34,790 nt of DNA from Labrenzia sp. DG1229. Lineage in GTDB: Bacteria > Pseudomonadota > Alphaproteobacteria > Rhizobiales > Stappiaceae. Positions 1 to 9,442 of this stretch are shown here, in pieces; position 1 is the first letter of the stretch; every line of letters starts with the position of its first letter. Location of the stretch: positions 61,865 through 96,654 of the forward strand of contig NZ_KI928940.1 in the NCBI RefSeq assembly GCF_000521215.1. Reading direction: 5' to 3'. The translations under genes and the position numbers were made by a program. The notes beneath the pieces were generated by a model. That model did no database searches, had not been told where the DNA came from, and saw only the letters and a list, made by a program, of their open reading frames with translations.

Positions 1-1185
1 CCGATGGGTCCTTTCTACGAGCAGGGTAGGGGTCTGCGCCTCGCCCTCTTCGGTGACTGCTATTTCAAGAAGGGCTGGCCTGCTTTCACACCCGTTCGAC
101 CCGTTATGCTTTCCCAAGGCGGTCGCCTTGATCTTCGCTGAAGGACCTCTCGCTCTGGCAACCAGCGCAAATTCGTCGGCTATGTGGACATCGACGAGCC
201 GACGTCTTGCAACAAACGTCGTCGGGTGTGGGGCTGAAATATTCCACGCTGCGAGAACAGTCGTTTTGGTATTGCCCAGCTTCCGATCGAGCGTCTGCGC
301 GAGGGGACCGGGTGTCATGACGATATCGGCTTCTACGTCATTGGCATGTGTCGCAAGGTTGGCAAGAGAGGTCGGATGGTGCAGGTGCAAGGTGCTGCCT
401 GTCATGAGAAACGGTACAAGTCCCGCTCCAAGTCCCGTCAGGCCGCTCAGCGAATAAGGCACCAGAATGGTGCTGTTTTCCGAAATTTCCGCTTCGTTCA
501 CGATCATCTGCGCAGCGGAAATCCAGTGGTTGTGACATCGGCTGACAGGTACGTTTTCTTCGCCGCTCCGGCTCCAGCAGATTGTCGCGGTATGGTCGGC
601 CGGATCAGGTCTATCACGGGTAACGAAACTAAGGTCGTCGCCCATTTCCGCGAGCATTGGTCCCAATTCGATCAATCCGTCCGGAATATCTTTGCCCAGA
701 CCGAAAACGAAACGCAGCGAAAACAAATCCGCAGCCACGTCCCTGGCGGCGGTACCGACGTCTCTTGTCTCGACCCTGTCAGCGGCAATGAACCCCTTTG
801 CACCGATGGAATTCAAGGCTTCCAGCACATTTTTCTGCCGCCAGTGCAACGGAAGGGGCGAAACGATCAGGTCCGCACGCAGCGCCGCAAGAACCGCAAT
901 AACCGTGTCCACGGTATTGGGAGCCTGGACGCCGATGACATGGTCTGCGGACAGACCAACGGTGTTGTAAAATGCGGCAAGCCGGTCGATTTCCCGGTCA
1001 GCTTCGGCATAGGTCAGACGGCGTGGTTCGCCGCCGGTCCAGGCCGCACGGTCCGGCGCATCGACCAGCGCCAGCCGATCAGGATGCTGTCCTGCGGTTG
1101 TCTTGAAGAGTTCATCCAGCGGTACATCGGACCAGGCTCCGCTTTCGTGATACTCCTTGGTGAGGCTGTCAACAGTCGCTTTCAT
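1..1185 (-). CDS. AMP-dependent acyl-CoA synthetase/ligase-like protein, 3' end outside window
   Basis: Reading frame of 395 codons on the minus strand, open to the window edge, so the C-terminal part is missing. Start ATG at 1185 with AAGGA just upstream. The fold resembles the ANL (acyl/aryl-CoA synthetase) superfamily, which activates a carboxylate with ATP and transfers it to CoA: an N-terminal segment with LTYAEADREIDRLA and the GVQAPNT-VIAVLAAL stretch, then RCHNHW after the ATP-loop position. The diagnostic ATP-loop (normally TSGTTGxPKG-like) reads WSRSGEENVPVSR at about residues 204-216. It lacks the usual Gly/Thr pattern and the conserved lysine, so activity is doubtful or the enzyme is atypical. 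The gene lies 24 bases downstream of the broken peptide-binding protein gene on the same strand and may share its transcript. Family assignment is fairly sure; the substrate is unknown. Confidence 0.7.
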   Translation of the reverse strand, partial: MKATVDSLTKEYHESGAWSDVPLDELFKTTAGQHPDRLALVDAPDRAAWTGGEPRRLTYAEADREIDRLAAFYNTVGLSADHVIGVQAPNTVDTVIAVLAALRADLIVSPLPLHWRQKNVLEALNSIGAKGFIAADRVETRDVGTAARDVAADLFSLRFVFGLGKDIPDGLIELGPMLAEMGDDLSFVTRDRPDPADHTATICWSRSGEENVPVSRCHNHWISAAQMIVNEAEISENSTILVPYSLSGLTGLGAGLVPFLMTGSTLHLHHPTSLANLATHANDVEADIVMTPGPLAQTLDRKLGNTKTTVLAAWNISAPHPTTFVARRRLVDVHIADEFALVARARGPSAKIKATALGKHNGSNGCESRPALLEIAVTEEGEAQTPTLLVERTHR

Positions 1186-1209
1186 TGTGTCCTTCGTCCA
1201 TAGGTCCGA

Positions 1210-3082
1210 TTATTGCGCGGTCGATGACCACCAGGTGTCAAACTCATGACCATAAAGGGAATGGTGTTCCGGTGGCACGACATCTTTCCAGTGCGCAACC
1301 CAGTCATCTGATACATGGTAGAGCGGGACTGCATAGGTACCCGAAATCAGTACTCTGTCGAACGCCCTTACCGCATCGATGAAGTCGTCACGGCTGCGAG
1401 CCCCGACAATGGCATCGATCAGGGCATCGATCGCCGGTTCCTTCGCACCCACAAAATTGAAAGATCCTTCGGCGTCCGCAGCCTTCGTGCTCCAGCGGCC
1501 ATATTGTTCGGCGCCGGGCGAAAGTGATGCGTACCAGGTATTGAAAACCATATCGAAGTTCCGCTTTGTCCTGCGATCCTCGAATTGCGACGGGTCGACG
1601 CTACGCACGTTCACTGCAATACCCAGAAGTTCAACCGTCCGGATATAGGCAAGCGCCAGCTTTTCCTCATCCTCATTCTTGGCGAGAATCTCGAAGGCAA
1701 GCTGATGTCCGGTTGTCTCGTGTATGAGTTTTCGGTCCTTCAACGCGTAGCCGGATTTCTTGAGTTCAGCCAGCGCGGCACGCAGGACCTTCCGGTCACG
1801 TCCCGATCCGTCAGCATCGGCCGGACGCCAGCTTCCCGCCATCACCTCCGGGGCAACTGCATCGGGGAAAGGGGCCAGAAGTTCTTTTTCCCGATCGCTT
1901 GCAGGGCGTCCGATAGAAGACAATTCGGAATTGTCCCAATATCCGGCGGTTCGGGTAAACAGATCATAGTAGAGGTTCCGGTTTACCCACTGGAAGTCGA
2001 ACAGCATCCGCAAGGCCTTGCGCACTCTGACATCGGAAAACTGTTCCTTGCGGGTATTGAAGGCAATACCCTGCATGGGAGCAGGAACGCCGCGCGGGAT
2101 TTCTATCTTGACGACGTCACCACTTTCTGCCGCCGGGAAATCAAATCCGGTTGCCCACCGGGCGGGGTCACGGAATTGCAGGGCCTTGATCAAGCCCTTC
2201 TTGAATGCTTCCTGCAACGTTGTTTCATCACGGAAGTACTCGATCCTGATCTCGTCAAAATTGTCGAACCCGGCTTTGACCGGCAGGTCCTTTGCCCAGT
2301 AGTCCGGGTTCTTCTCATAAACAACAAGCCGTCCGGGCTGGATTGTCTTGAAGGTATAGGGACCGCTTCCAACCGGAGGTGTGAGCGATGATTTGTCGAA
2401 TTTATCCGCATCTGTGTGTTTTTTGGAAAAGATGGGAGCGAGCGATACAAGCAGGGGCAATTCCCTGTTTTCACCGTTCTCGAACTTCAGCTTGATCCGG
2501 TTCGGAGCCGTTATTTCCTTTTCGACAATCGCCGCATACCAATTCCGGTACGGAGGGCGGCCCTTGTCCCGGATGATATCCAGGGAAAACACGATATCGT
2601 CGACGGTCACCGGAGTTCCGTCGGAAAACCTGGCATTCGGATTGAGTTCGAATTCGATCCATTCCCTGCTGTCCGGCATGCGGACCCGCTGTGCAATCAA
2701 TCCGTAGAGTGAAAAGGGTTCGTCATAGGAACGAACCAAGCAGGCTTTCCAGAACATTGTTGCCGAACTGTCGCTCGCGCATTCCGCGCGCAGAGGTCCA
2801 GCCTCCCTGAACAATAAACGAGTTCAGACTGTCAAAAGTTCCCTGAACACCCAGTGTGATCGTGCCACCTTTCGGTGCATTCTCGTTTGCATAGGGAAAG
2901 GGTTGATCCGGGCCAAGCGCTGGTGAGCCATGCATGGAGATCGCGTGTGCCCATGGCACCGTTTCGTCGTCAGCCAAAGCCTGCCCTGAACCCCAGGACA
3001 GCAAGAGACAAAATATCGCGAACGCACTACGTCTAGTGCTGTTGTTGCAGAAAACAGACACGACCAATTCAAAGCAACGCAT
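1210..3082 (-). pseudogene. Frameshifted extracellular peptide-binding protein (SBP family 5, YejA-like)
   Basis: Two overlapping frames together spell one YejA-like oligopeptide ABC transporter binding protein of about 620 residues, the usual family size. The first frame starts at ATG 3082 (two GTG codons lie just upstream). It has a hydrophobic signal segment ending near GQALA, then PKGGTITLGVQGTFDSLN and NVLESLL, and terminates at 2723. The second frame, down to the stop at 1210, carries VRSYDEPFSLYGLIA and the rest, including PVGSGPYTF and a C-terminal YAVPLYHVSDDWVAHW. The junction reads CTG CTT G GTT CGT TCC on the minus strand, so one extra G at about 2737 separates LESLL from VRSYDEPF. 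No cognate permease or ATPase genes are in the window. It is either a real recent pseudogene or a sequencing error; the flanking frames are otherwise intact. Confidence 0.82.
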
Positions 3083-3348
3083 AACCACCACCGGAGATTC
3101 CCTTGATTCTCGCGGCTCAGACTAGCACATGGTGAATGTGAAGGCGCCAGCAACAAGTCATAAAGACAAAGATATACAGATTTGAATCGAACCTGAGCAT
3201 TGCGTTGCAATTCGGCCACCCTCTCGCCCAAATTCAGTGCCTTACCATGCATTTCACAGATCTAATGTTCAAACGGGCCTTGCGGATGTTTCCGGAATGC
3301 CTCAGAACAACGCGAAGATTTCGAATACGCACGATTGAGGACGTTTCA

Positions 3349-3960
3349 ATGACGAGTGTTTTGAAAAGAGGATTCTTCGGATGCGCAGCAGCTGCATTCG
3401 TGGCCGTGTCTTCTTTTGCTGCCGCCCCTGCAATCGCCCAGGAGGAGAAGAGCCCTTGGACGAAAGCATGTAATACCAATCCGAATACGCAGAAGGAAAT
3501 CTGCTTCATTTCGATTGAGTTGCGCACAAATACCGGTCAGTTCTTGAGCAACATTGCCATTCAGGAAACCGAAGGCGAAGCCCGCAAGAAACTTCTTGTC
3601 GCCGTACCGACAGGTGTATTGATCCAGCCCGGACTGCGCATCCAGATTGATGACAGCAAGCCGGTTCAGGCCAAATACAGCATCTGCGCTCCAAACGCAT
3701 GTTACGCGGAACTTGCGATTGACGACACGTTCATCAATGCAATGAAGCAGGGCGGTGAGATGCGGGTTGCACCGTATAACCAGCAAGCCAAGGAAATCGT
3801 CTTCAAGATGACCCTTATCGGCTTCACCAAGGTTTATGATGGAGAGCCGATGGACCTGGCTGAACTGCAGAAGAGACAGGAAGAACTGCAGAGCGAGTTG
3901 CAAAAGCGCGCTGACGAAGCCAGGCAGAAACTGATCGATGCTCAGCAAGAAAACCAGTAG
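3349..3960 (+). CDS. Invasion-associated locus B (IalB) family secreted protein
   Basis: 203 residues. Start chosen at ATG 3349, preceded by GAGG at suitable spacing and followed by a clear signal peptide ending near AAPAIAQ (about residues 1-31). Upstream in-frame codons lack this arrangement. The mature part has the IalB pattern: W-T-KAC near its start, CFISIELR, a VAVPTGVLIQPGLRIQID segment, and paired cysteines in YSICAPNACYAEL. The C terminus ends in a charged coiled-coil-like helix (ELQKRQEELQSELQKRADEA). IalB-family proteins are periplasmic or envelope proteins common in Alphaproteobacteria; the name comes from Bartonella, and no invasion role is implied here. It is a single gene, with an intrinsic terminator directly downstream. 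Confidence 0.88.
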   Translation: MTSVLKRGFFGCAAAAFVAVSSFAAAPAIAQEEKSPWTKACNTNPNTQKEICFISIELRTNTGQFLSNIAIQETEGEARKKLLVAVPTGVLIQPGLRIQIDDSKPVQAKYSICAPNACYAELAIDDTFINAMKQGGEMRVAPYNQQAKEIVFKMTLIGFTKVYDGEPMDLAELQKRQEELQSELQKRADEARQKLIDAQQENQ

Positions 3961-3980
3961 GTTTCAGGTGTTTCAATCAG

Positions 3981-4012
3981 AAAGGCCGGAACGCAAGTTC
4001 CGGCCTTTTTTT
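3981..4012 (+). terminator. Rho-independent terminator after the IalB-family gene
   Basis: A perfect 12-bp stem (AAAGGCCGGAAC / GTTCCGGCCTTT) closes a GCAA tetraloop and runs into seven or more T residues, 21 bases after the stop codon at 3960. It lies between convergent genes. The T-tract is on the plus-strand side, so it mainly serves the upstream plus-strand gene. Confidence 0.93.
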
Positions 4013-4048
4013 GTTCGAAGGGGTTGACCCCCGATTTTCCCAGTCTTG

Positions 4049-4372
4049 TCAGTGGATCTCTACACTGCGCGGAAGATACGATCCGTCGGTCTGTTCCTCG
4101 AAAATTTCCTCAACCTGCGGGTGGCGGACGGGCTCCCCGGTCATGTCGGGTTCCAGGTTCTGCTCGCTGACATATGCAACGTATTCGGTCTCCTCGTTTT
4201 CGGCGAGAAGATGATAAAAGGGTTGGTCCCTGACCGGACGGACGTCCTCAGGGATCGCGTTCCACCACTCTTCCGTGTTGCTGAACGTCGGGTCGACATC
4301 GAAAATCACACCCCGAAAGGGATAAATCCGGTGCCGGACGACCTGACCTATTCTAAACTTCGCCGTTCGCAT
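4049..4372 (-). CDS. hspQ: Heat shock protein HspQ (YccV-like hemimethylated DNA-binding domain)
   Basis: 107 residues from ATG 4372 to the stop at 4049. A longer frame upstream exists, but MRTAKFRIGQVVRHR is the family's usual start. HspQ signatures are present: F-IGQVVRHR at the N terminus, YPFRGVIFDVDP, WWNAIPEDVRP, QPFYHLLAENE, and YVAYVSEQNL. HspQ is a small cytoplasmic protein; in E. coli it destabilises mutant DnaA, and in Yersinia it acts as a specificity enhancer for the Lon protease. Length and motifs match the family. It is a monocistronic gene converging with the IalB-family gene. Confidence 0.93.
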   Translation of the reverse strand: MRTAKFRIGQVVRHRIYPFRGVIFDVDPTFSNTEEWWNAIPEDVRPVRDQPFYHLLAENEETEYVAYVSEQNLEPDMTGEPVRHPQVEEIFEEQTDGSYLPRSVEIH

Positions 4373-4474
4373 GGTTACTCGTCCGCTTACTGCATGCAAT
4401 GCCGGGATACCGTTTCGGCAACCTGCTTGCAAGCGTTGTAACATTAAACTCTATACAAGAGACCTTGTGAATCT

Positions 4475-5515
4475 CTAAAAACCATAAACCTCGGCCAACT
4501 CCTTGTCCTTGCTTGAAACCAGCTGTGCAAGATCGACGATGACCTTGGCCTGCTTCCAGGTTGCATCATCCTGCATCTTGCCATCAATCATGACGGCACC
4601 TGTCCCGTCCGGCATGGCATCCAGGATCTTGCGCGCAAATGCAACTTCCGCGGGGTCTGGCGAAAATACCGTCTTTGCTATTTCGATTTGCGAGGGATGC
4701 AGCGACCAGGCGCCGAGACATCCCATCAAAAAGGCATTGCGGAATTGGCTTTCACAAGCTTGCGGGTCTGAAAAGTCCCCGAAAGGTCCATAAAAAGGCT
4801 TCAGGCCATATGACAGACACGCATCGACCATTTTCCCGACGGTGTAGTGCCAAAGGTCCTGCTGGAATGCGGTCCGCATCCCACTCTTGTCGGTGTCCGA
4901 AAGCACCGCGTAATCCGGATGACCACCACCGACGCGTGTTGTTTTCATGCCTCTGGATGCTGCAAGGTCGGCCGGTCCCAGGCTCATTCCATGCATGCGC
5001 GGGCTCGCAGCTGCGATTTGCTCGACATTATTGACACCCTCCGCGGTTTCAAGAATGGCATGGATGAGGATCGGTTTCCCTAGTCCACCCTTAGACTCCA
5101 GTTGCGCAAGCAACTGATCGAGATAGTGAATGTCCCAGGCGCCTTCGACCTTGGGCAACATCACGACATCCAGCTTGTCGCCGACGGCCTGGACGATTTC
5201 CATGATATCATCGAGAAACCAGGGGCTGTTCAGGCAGTTTACCCGCGTCCACAGTCCGGTCGATCCGAATTCATTTTCCCTTGCCAACTGGATAAACCCG
5301 TTCCGCGCGTCGGACTTGGCGTCCGCCGGTATGGCGTCTTCGAGATTGCCCAGGACAACATCGACCTTGTTCACAAGGTCCGGCACCTTGGCGCGCATCT
5401 TTTCGATATGTGGTGGAACAAAATGGATCATTCGCTCAAGCGAGACAGGCATCTCTCGATACGGGGCGGGGGCACCTATTGCGAGCGGTTTGTAGAATGC
5501 GCTTGGGGTTTTCAT
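4475..5515 (-). CDS. HpcH/HpaI aldolase / citrate lyase family protein (malyl-CoA lyase-like)
   Basis: 346 residues. ATG at 5515 has a strong ribosome site (GGAGGAGGAAC) upstream. The sequence follows the CitE/HpcH TIM-barrel family: GNLEDAIPADAKSDAR (acidic metal/CoA region), WTRVNCLNSPWF, DVVMLPKVEGAWD, ILIHAILETAEGVNN with the metal-binding glutamate, and MSLGPADLAASRG. The C-terminal GAWSLHPSQIEIAKTVFSP is the usual motif near the CoA site. Family members cleave or form malyl-CoA or beta-methylmalyl-CoA (glyoxylate plus acetyl- or propionyl-CoA) and need Mg2+. The exact substrate cannot be read from sequence. It appears to be a single transcription unit. Confidence 0.83.
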   Translation of the reverse strand: MKTPSAFYKPLAIGAPAPYREMPVSLERMIHFVPPHIEKMRAKVPDLVNKVDVVLGNLEDAIPADAKSDARNGFIQLARENEFGSTGLWTRVNCLNSPWFLDDIMEIVQAVGDKLDVVMLPKVEGAWDIHYLDQLLAQLESKGGLGKPILIHAILETAEGVNNVEQIAAASPRMHGMSLGPADLAASRGMKTTRVGGGHPDYAVLSDTDKSGMRTAFQQDLWHYTVGKMVDACLSYGLKPFYGPFGDFSDPQACESQFRNAFLMGCLGAWSLHPSQIEIAKTVFSPDPAEVAFARKILDAMPDGTGAVMIDGKMQDDATWKQAKVIVDLAQLVSSKDKELAEVYGF

Positions 5516-5609
5516 GGAAATCGTGTTCCTCCTCCTGTTCGTAAGCTAGCTATAGCGCTTATGTTGCGCTGCAACCATCCCCCGATAGGCGAAGGAGAGG
5601 GGATTGGGT

Positions 5610-6575
5610 TCAGCCCTCCTGCGCCTTGGAGACGGCGGCCCGGTCCGCCTGCCGGCGAGCCAGACTTTTCCCCGGTGGAGCCCATTTTTTGTGTATCCAC
5701 ATCCACTGCTCGGGATGTTCGCTGATCCAGCCTTCGAAGATTTCGTGTATCTCAGCGGTGGCCGCCTTGATATCTGCCTGCCGGTCGCTCGTTTTCGGTA
5801 CCGTGATTGCGCGACCTTCAATGTGGAAATTCACGCCATTTTTTCGAACAACACGACCCAGGACGATCGGTACATTGCAGGATCGTGCGATTGAGGCCGG
5901 TACCGTATTCGCGTAGGCCATCTGGCCGAAAAAGGGGACCTGTACACCTCTGGCTTCCCTGAGGTCCCCCATCATTGCAACGACACCACCGCTTTTCAGC
6001 GTTCCCAGTATCTTTCGCGCCGTTTCCGGCCCTTTCGACAACAAGCCGCCGCGATAGAGATCCTGCCGCAGCGAGCGCAGTGCCTTGTCTGCCTCTGGAT
6101 TGCGCAGAGCCTGGTAAACGCCTGTGACTTCCACTCCGTGGCTTGTGACAGGTTGAACGCAAAGTTCCCAGTTGCCACTGTGAAACGACATGAGGACACA
6201 GGCTTGTTCGCCAGCAAGAACTCTCTCAGTCGTCTCATCTGCAACGGCCTCAAATCGGAAATCCTGTTTGAGAAGCCTGTCGGTATGGAATGTCTCGACT
6301 GCCACGCGACCGAGGTTTTCCCACATTCCACGGACAATTTCCTCTCTCTGGCCCTCCTTCATTGAAGGGAACGCGTTTTTCAGATGTTTCAGCGCACGCT
6401 TGTGCCGCGCATTGAGCGGCGCAAACGCCCGCCAGCCTTTGCCCATCAGGTACGAGGCCACATCGACCGGTATGAGACGAAAAAGGAATATGGCGGACTT
6501 TAAAGCGATGCTTTCGATCTGGTTTTGCAACGCAAACCGTGTGGGATGTTTCCTCTGTCTTTTTTTTCGCGACAT
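5610..6575 (-). CDS. Lysophospholipid/lipid A acyltransferase family protein (LpxL/HtrB-like)
   Basis: 321 residues, start ATG 6575 beginning MSRKKRQRKH (basic cytoplasmic tail), followed by a hydrophobic anchor around residues 25-45 (ALKSAIFLFRLIPVDVASYL). The catalytic H-x4-D/E acyltransferase motif is HSGNWE at residues 132-137. Downstream are family features GGVVAMMGDLREARGVQVPFF and EHPEQWMWIHKKW near the C terminus. Such enzymes transfer an acyl chain from acyl-ACP to lipid A precursors at the inner membrane. It could also belong to a side branch acting on another lipid; the lipid substrate is not determined. It is divergent from the AEC transporter gene across a 226-base promoter region. 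Confidence 0.85.
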   Translation of the reverse strand: MSRKKRQRKHPTRFALQNQIESIALKSAIFLFRLIPVDVASYLMGKGWRAFAPLNARHKRALKHLKNAFPSMKEGQREEIVRGMWENLGRVAVETFHTDRLLKQDFRFEAVADETTERVLAGEQACVLMSFHSGNWELCVQPVTSHGVEVTGVYQALRNPEADKALRSLRQDLYRGGLLSKGPETARKILGTLKSGGVVAMMGDLREARGVQVPFFGQMAYANTVPASIARSCNVPIVLGRVVRKNGVNFHIEGRAITVPKTSDRQADIKAATAEIHEIFEGWISEHPEQWMWIHKKWAPPGKSLARRQADRAAVSKAQEG

Positions 6576-6801
6576 TCCGGCCGGATGCTTTCATTTTGCC
6601 TGACCCGGTTCTTTCGTCGGGCTGCTTCAGGACGTATCTGTCAAATTGAGCCCTTGCGGTAGGGCTTCAGACCTGATTGGAATGCGGGACATTGATACAG
6701 TCCAGCAAGTGACGCGTCCTTATCCAAGCTCAACGACAGATGCAAGTATCTTTACCCGAACGCTCCACTAACCGATTGCAACACCAAGCCGCGGACACTG
6801 A

Positions 6802-7755
6802 ATGCTGGACGTCATAACTCTGGCCTTGCCGTTCTTTGGACTGATACTTCTTGGTTTCGGCGCCGGGAAGGCAAAAAACATACCTGAATCCGGGCTTGCC
6901 TGGATGAATTTCTTCGTCATCTATCTGGCGCTCCCAGCCCTGTTTTTTCGGCTGTTGTCCGCAACACCCTTTGAACAATTGGCCAACCTGTCGTTCGTCG
7001 CGGCGACGACATTCACGACCTATGTCGTATTCGCGATTTCTTTTTGTATCGGCGTGGTTGCAACGCGGGGCAGTATCGGCGAGTCGACGATATTGGGCAT
7101 CGCCGGTGCCTATTCGAACGTCGGATACATGGGGCCGGGATTGACCCTCGCGGTATTGGGTGAAGAGGCAACTGTACCGACAGCGCTCATTTTGACCTTC
7201 GACAACGCACTTATGTTCATTCTTGCGCCGCTGCTCATGGCTTTGGCGGGAACAGAAAACGAGACCTTTACCCAGACGCTGAAACAGATCTTCGTCAAGA
7301 TTTTCACGCATCCCTTCATCCTGGCAACCATTGCCGGTGTGTCCGCTGCTGCCTTTGAATTCCGCCCCCCGCAAGCGGCAAGCACGCTTCTTCTTTACCT
7401 CAGCAATGCAGCCGCTCCCTGCGCCCTGTTTGCCATGGGTGTCAGCATTGCTCTTCGCCCCGTCGGAAGGATACCGATAGAGCTCCCCCTGGTCTTGTCG
7501 GTAAAGCTCCTGTTACACCCAATACTCGTCTTCCTGCTGTTGACGTGGCTCGGTGGATTTGATCCGGGCTGGATAGCAACGGCCGTCTTGATGTCGTGCC
7601 TGCCACCGGCAACGAATGTTTTCGTGATTGCGCAGCAGTACGGTGTTTATGTTCAACGTGCGTCAAGTTTCGTACTGGTAGGCACGGCGCTTTCAATCGT
7701 GACGGTGACGGCGTTTATCTGGGCAATTACGTCCGGTGTGCTGCCGGTCGGTTGA
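6802..7755 (+). CDS. AEC family transporter (auxin efflux carrier-type permease)
   Basis: 317 residues, strongly hydrophobic, with roughly ten predicted membrane segments in two five-helix halves. The first half includes LPFFGLILLGFGAGK, FFVIYLALPALFF with the family's conserved LPALFF region, and GAYSNVGYMGPGL. The second half carries LSNAAAPCALFAMGVS and MSCLPPATNVFVIAQQYG. This is the usual pattern of the AEC/membrane transport protein family, which exports or exchanges small organic anions. Start ATG 6802 has no striking ribosome site. It is followed 48 bases later by a DUF1801 gene on the same strand, so the two may be cotranscribed. Substrate unknown. Confidence 0.9.
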   Translation: MLDVITLALPFFGLILLGFGAGKAKNIPESGLAWMNFFVIYLALPALFFRLLSATPFEQLANLSFVAATTFTTYVVFAISFCIGVVATRGSIGESTILGIAGAYSNVGYMGPGLTLAVLGEEATVPTALILTFDNALMFILAPLLMALAGTENETFTQTLKQIFVKIFTHPFILATIAGVSAAAFEFRPPQAASTLLLYLSNAAAPCALFAMGVSIALRPVGRIPIELPLVLSVKLLLHPILVFLLLTWLGGFDPGWIATAVLMSCLPPATNVFVIAQQYGVYVQRASSFVLVGTALSIVTVTAFIWAITSGVLPVG

Positions 7756-7803
7756 AATGATGCACCCAAACAGGCAACGCAAGGAAGGCTGCGTTTCAAA
7801 ACG

Positions 7804-8205
7804 ATGACTGAAAACCCGCCCACACTGGATATGATTGCTACTTACCCCGACCCTGTTCGAAACCGCTTGATGCAGCTCCGGGGCCTTATCCTGGAGACTG
7901 CCCTGAAAAACGAACATGTTGGTGAAGTGCAGGAGACCCTGAAATGGGGGCAGCCAAGCTTTCTGACCGTTAAGCCAAAGTCAGGAACGACAATCCGAAT
8001 AGACAAGGACACTTCCGGCCTGGGTGATGTCGCCTTGTATGTGAATTGCCAGACTTCGCTCGTGTCCGACTGGCGCGCTCTTTATCCTCATATCGAATTC
8101 GGCGGTAACAGAAGCGTTCATTTCAAGGCAGAAGATCCGCTTCCGGAAAATGAGATTTGCCAAATGATTTCAATGGCGCTCACTTACCACATCAAAAAGC
8201 GGTAG
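7804..8205 (+). CDS. DUF1801 domain-containing protein (YdhG-like fold)
   Basis: 133 residues from ATG 7804, with AAGGAAGG about 15-20 bases upstream. The pattern IATYPDPVRNRLMQLRGLILETA, ETLKWGQPSF and GNRSVHFKAEDPLP fits the DUF1801/YdhG family (small cytoplasmic alpha/beta proteins, biochemical role not established). No membrane segment or signal peptide. It probably rides on the AEC transporter transcript and converges with the monooxygenase gene 34 bases downstream. Confidence 0.83.
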   Translation: MTENPPTLDMIATYPDPVRNRLMQLRGLILETALKNEHVGEVQETLKWGQPSFLTVKPKSGTTIRIDKDTSGLGDVALYVNCQTSLVSDWRALYPHIEFGGNRSVHFKAEDPLPENEICQMISMALTYHIKKR

Positions 8206-8239
8206 TCAGCGCGGCAGGCTTTGACAATCGGCTGGAGAC

Positions 8240-9442
8240 TCAGCCAGGAATACGAAATCCCACACCGGGTGCCATTCCTTCACGCATCAGGAGACGCCTG
8301 AACGGACCGACCCGGTCGGCCATGTACATGCCGATGCTTCGTGCCACCTGTACCGGCAGGAACGAGGTGAGAAGAGATTTGTTCAACGCATCAACCGCGT
8401 TGGTTCGCAGCTTGATGTCGCGCATGCGTGTTTGTTCGTAGGACGCCAGAATTGCCGGGTCTCCCGGGTCATTGTGCCGTAGGAGACCACGTTGGATGAT
8501 AGACGTCAGATCATCAATATCGCGAAGAGACAGGTTCAGGCCCTGTGCTCCGATCGGTGGAAAGACATGCGCCGTTTCACCGACAAGCGCCAGCCTTCGT
8601 CCGGTCAGTTTGTGTGCATTCAGGCCGGAAAGCGGGAAGCTTTGACCCTCTGATGCCAGTGTGAACGGTCCAAGGACCGAGTGCGCCCTTTTTTCCAGTT
8701 CCAGCTCCAGCTCGGACGAAGTCATCGAGATCAGATCACGCGCACCTTGGGCGGTTTCCACACAGACAATGGAAGATTGCCGACCAGGGAGAGGAACCAG
8801 TGTGAATGGTCCAGTGCGCGAATGAAACTCCGTGGAAGTGCCTTGATGCGGCAACCGGTGTTCGACGTTGAGAACCACGGCCTCCTGAGGGTAAGACCAT
8901 GTTTTTACCTCAATTCCAGCGGCTTGTCGAAGCATTGAGTTTCTGCCGTCAGCAGCGACAGCAAGACGCGCCCGCGCCCGGTTTCCAGATGTCACATGTA
9001 CGTCGACAGACGTCTCTGAATATTCGACCGTTGCCGCGCTGCCGATTATGCAGTCGAGGTTGCTTTGAGAAATGCATTTTTCCTCAAGCGCGTTATTAAG
9101 GTCTCTGTTTAAAATATTGAATCCAAATTCATTCAGTTTAAGTTCACTGGCGTCGAAGACAACCTCAGGAGCCCTGATGAGTCGCTTCGTATCGTCAATC
9201 ATGCGCATCTTCTTGAGTGGAGCGGTGCTACCGGCAAGGTCCGCCCATATCCCGATTTCATCAAGAAGCGATATGGATTTTTGCCAAAGAGCAGTCGTCC
9301 GTCCGTCGACACGTTCCAATGCAGGTGCAATCAGCACCGTGGAAAGCCCGAGCTGCGCAAGCCTCAGCGCGGCGATACGCCCGGAAGGCCCGCCCCCGAC
9401 AACGACTACATCATGTGTGACCGGCGGTGAGGAGTCTGGCAT
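8240..9442 (-). CDS. UbiH/UbiF-family FAD-dependent monooxygenase
   Basis: 400 residues using ATG 9442 (GGGA eight bases upstream); an in-frame TTG at 9487 is a weaker alternative. The Rossmann FAD site VVVVGGGPSGRIAAL lies at about residues 12-26. The DG-type motif AVAADGRNSMLRQAAG and the second FAD motif GETAHVFPPIGAQGLNLSLRDI follow. The latter has GE instead of the common GD but keeps the P-x-GAQG-x-N core. The family hydroxylates aromatic rings, classically in ubiquinone biosynthesis, using FAD and O2 with NAD(P)H. A role in ubiquinone synthesis is likely but the ring position is not predictable. It is divergent from the DUF2182 gene across a 196-base gap. Confidence 0.88.
   Translation of the reverse strand: MPDSSPPVTHDVVVVGGGPSGRIAALRLAQLGLSTVLIAPALERVDGRTTALWQKSISLLDEIGIWADLAGSTAPLKKMRMIDDTKRLIRAPEVVFDASELKLNEFGFNILNRDLNNALEEKCISQSNLDCIIGSAATVEYSETSVDVHVTSGNRARARLAVAADGRNSMLRQAAGIEVKTWSYPQEAVVLNVEHRLPHQGTSTEFHSRTGPFTLVPLPGRQSSIVCVETAQGARDLISMTSSELELELEKRAHSVLGPFTLASEGQSFPLSGLNAHKLTGRRLALVGETAHVFPPIGAQGLNLSLRDIDDLTSIIQRGLLRHNDPGDPAILASYEQTRMRDIKLRTNAVDALNKSLLTSFLPVQVARSIGMYMADRVGPFRRLLMREGMAPGVGFRIPG

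Noticed and set aside
346..1203. Long plus-strand frame (about 285 codons) opposite the synthetase-like gene
   Set aside because: It is antisense to a frame with clear family similarity and shows no recognisable domain.
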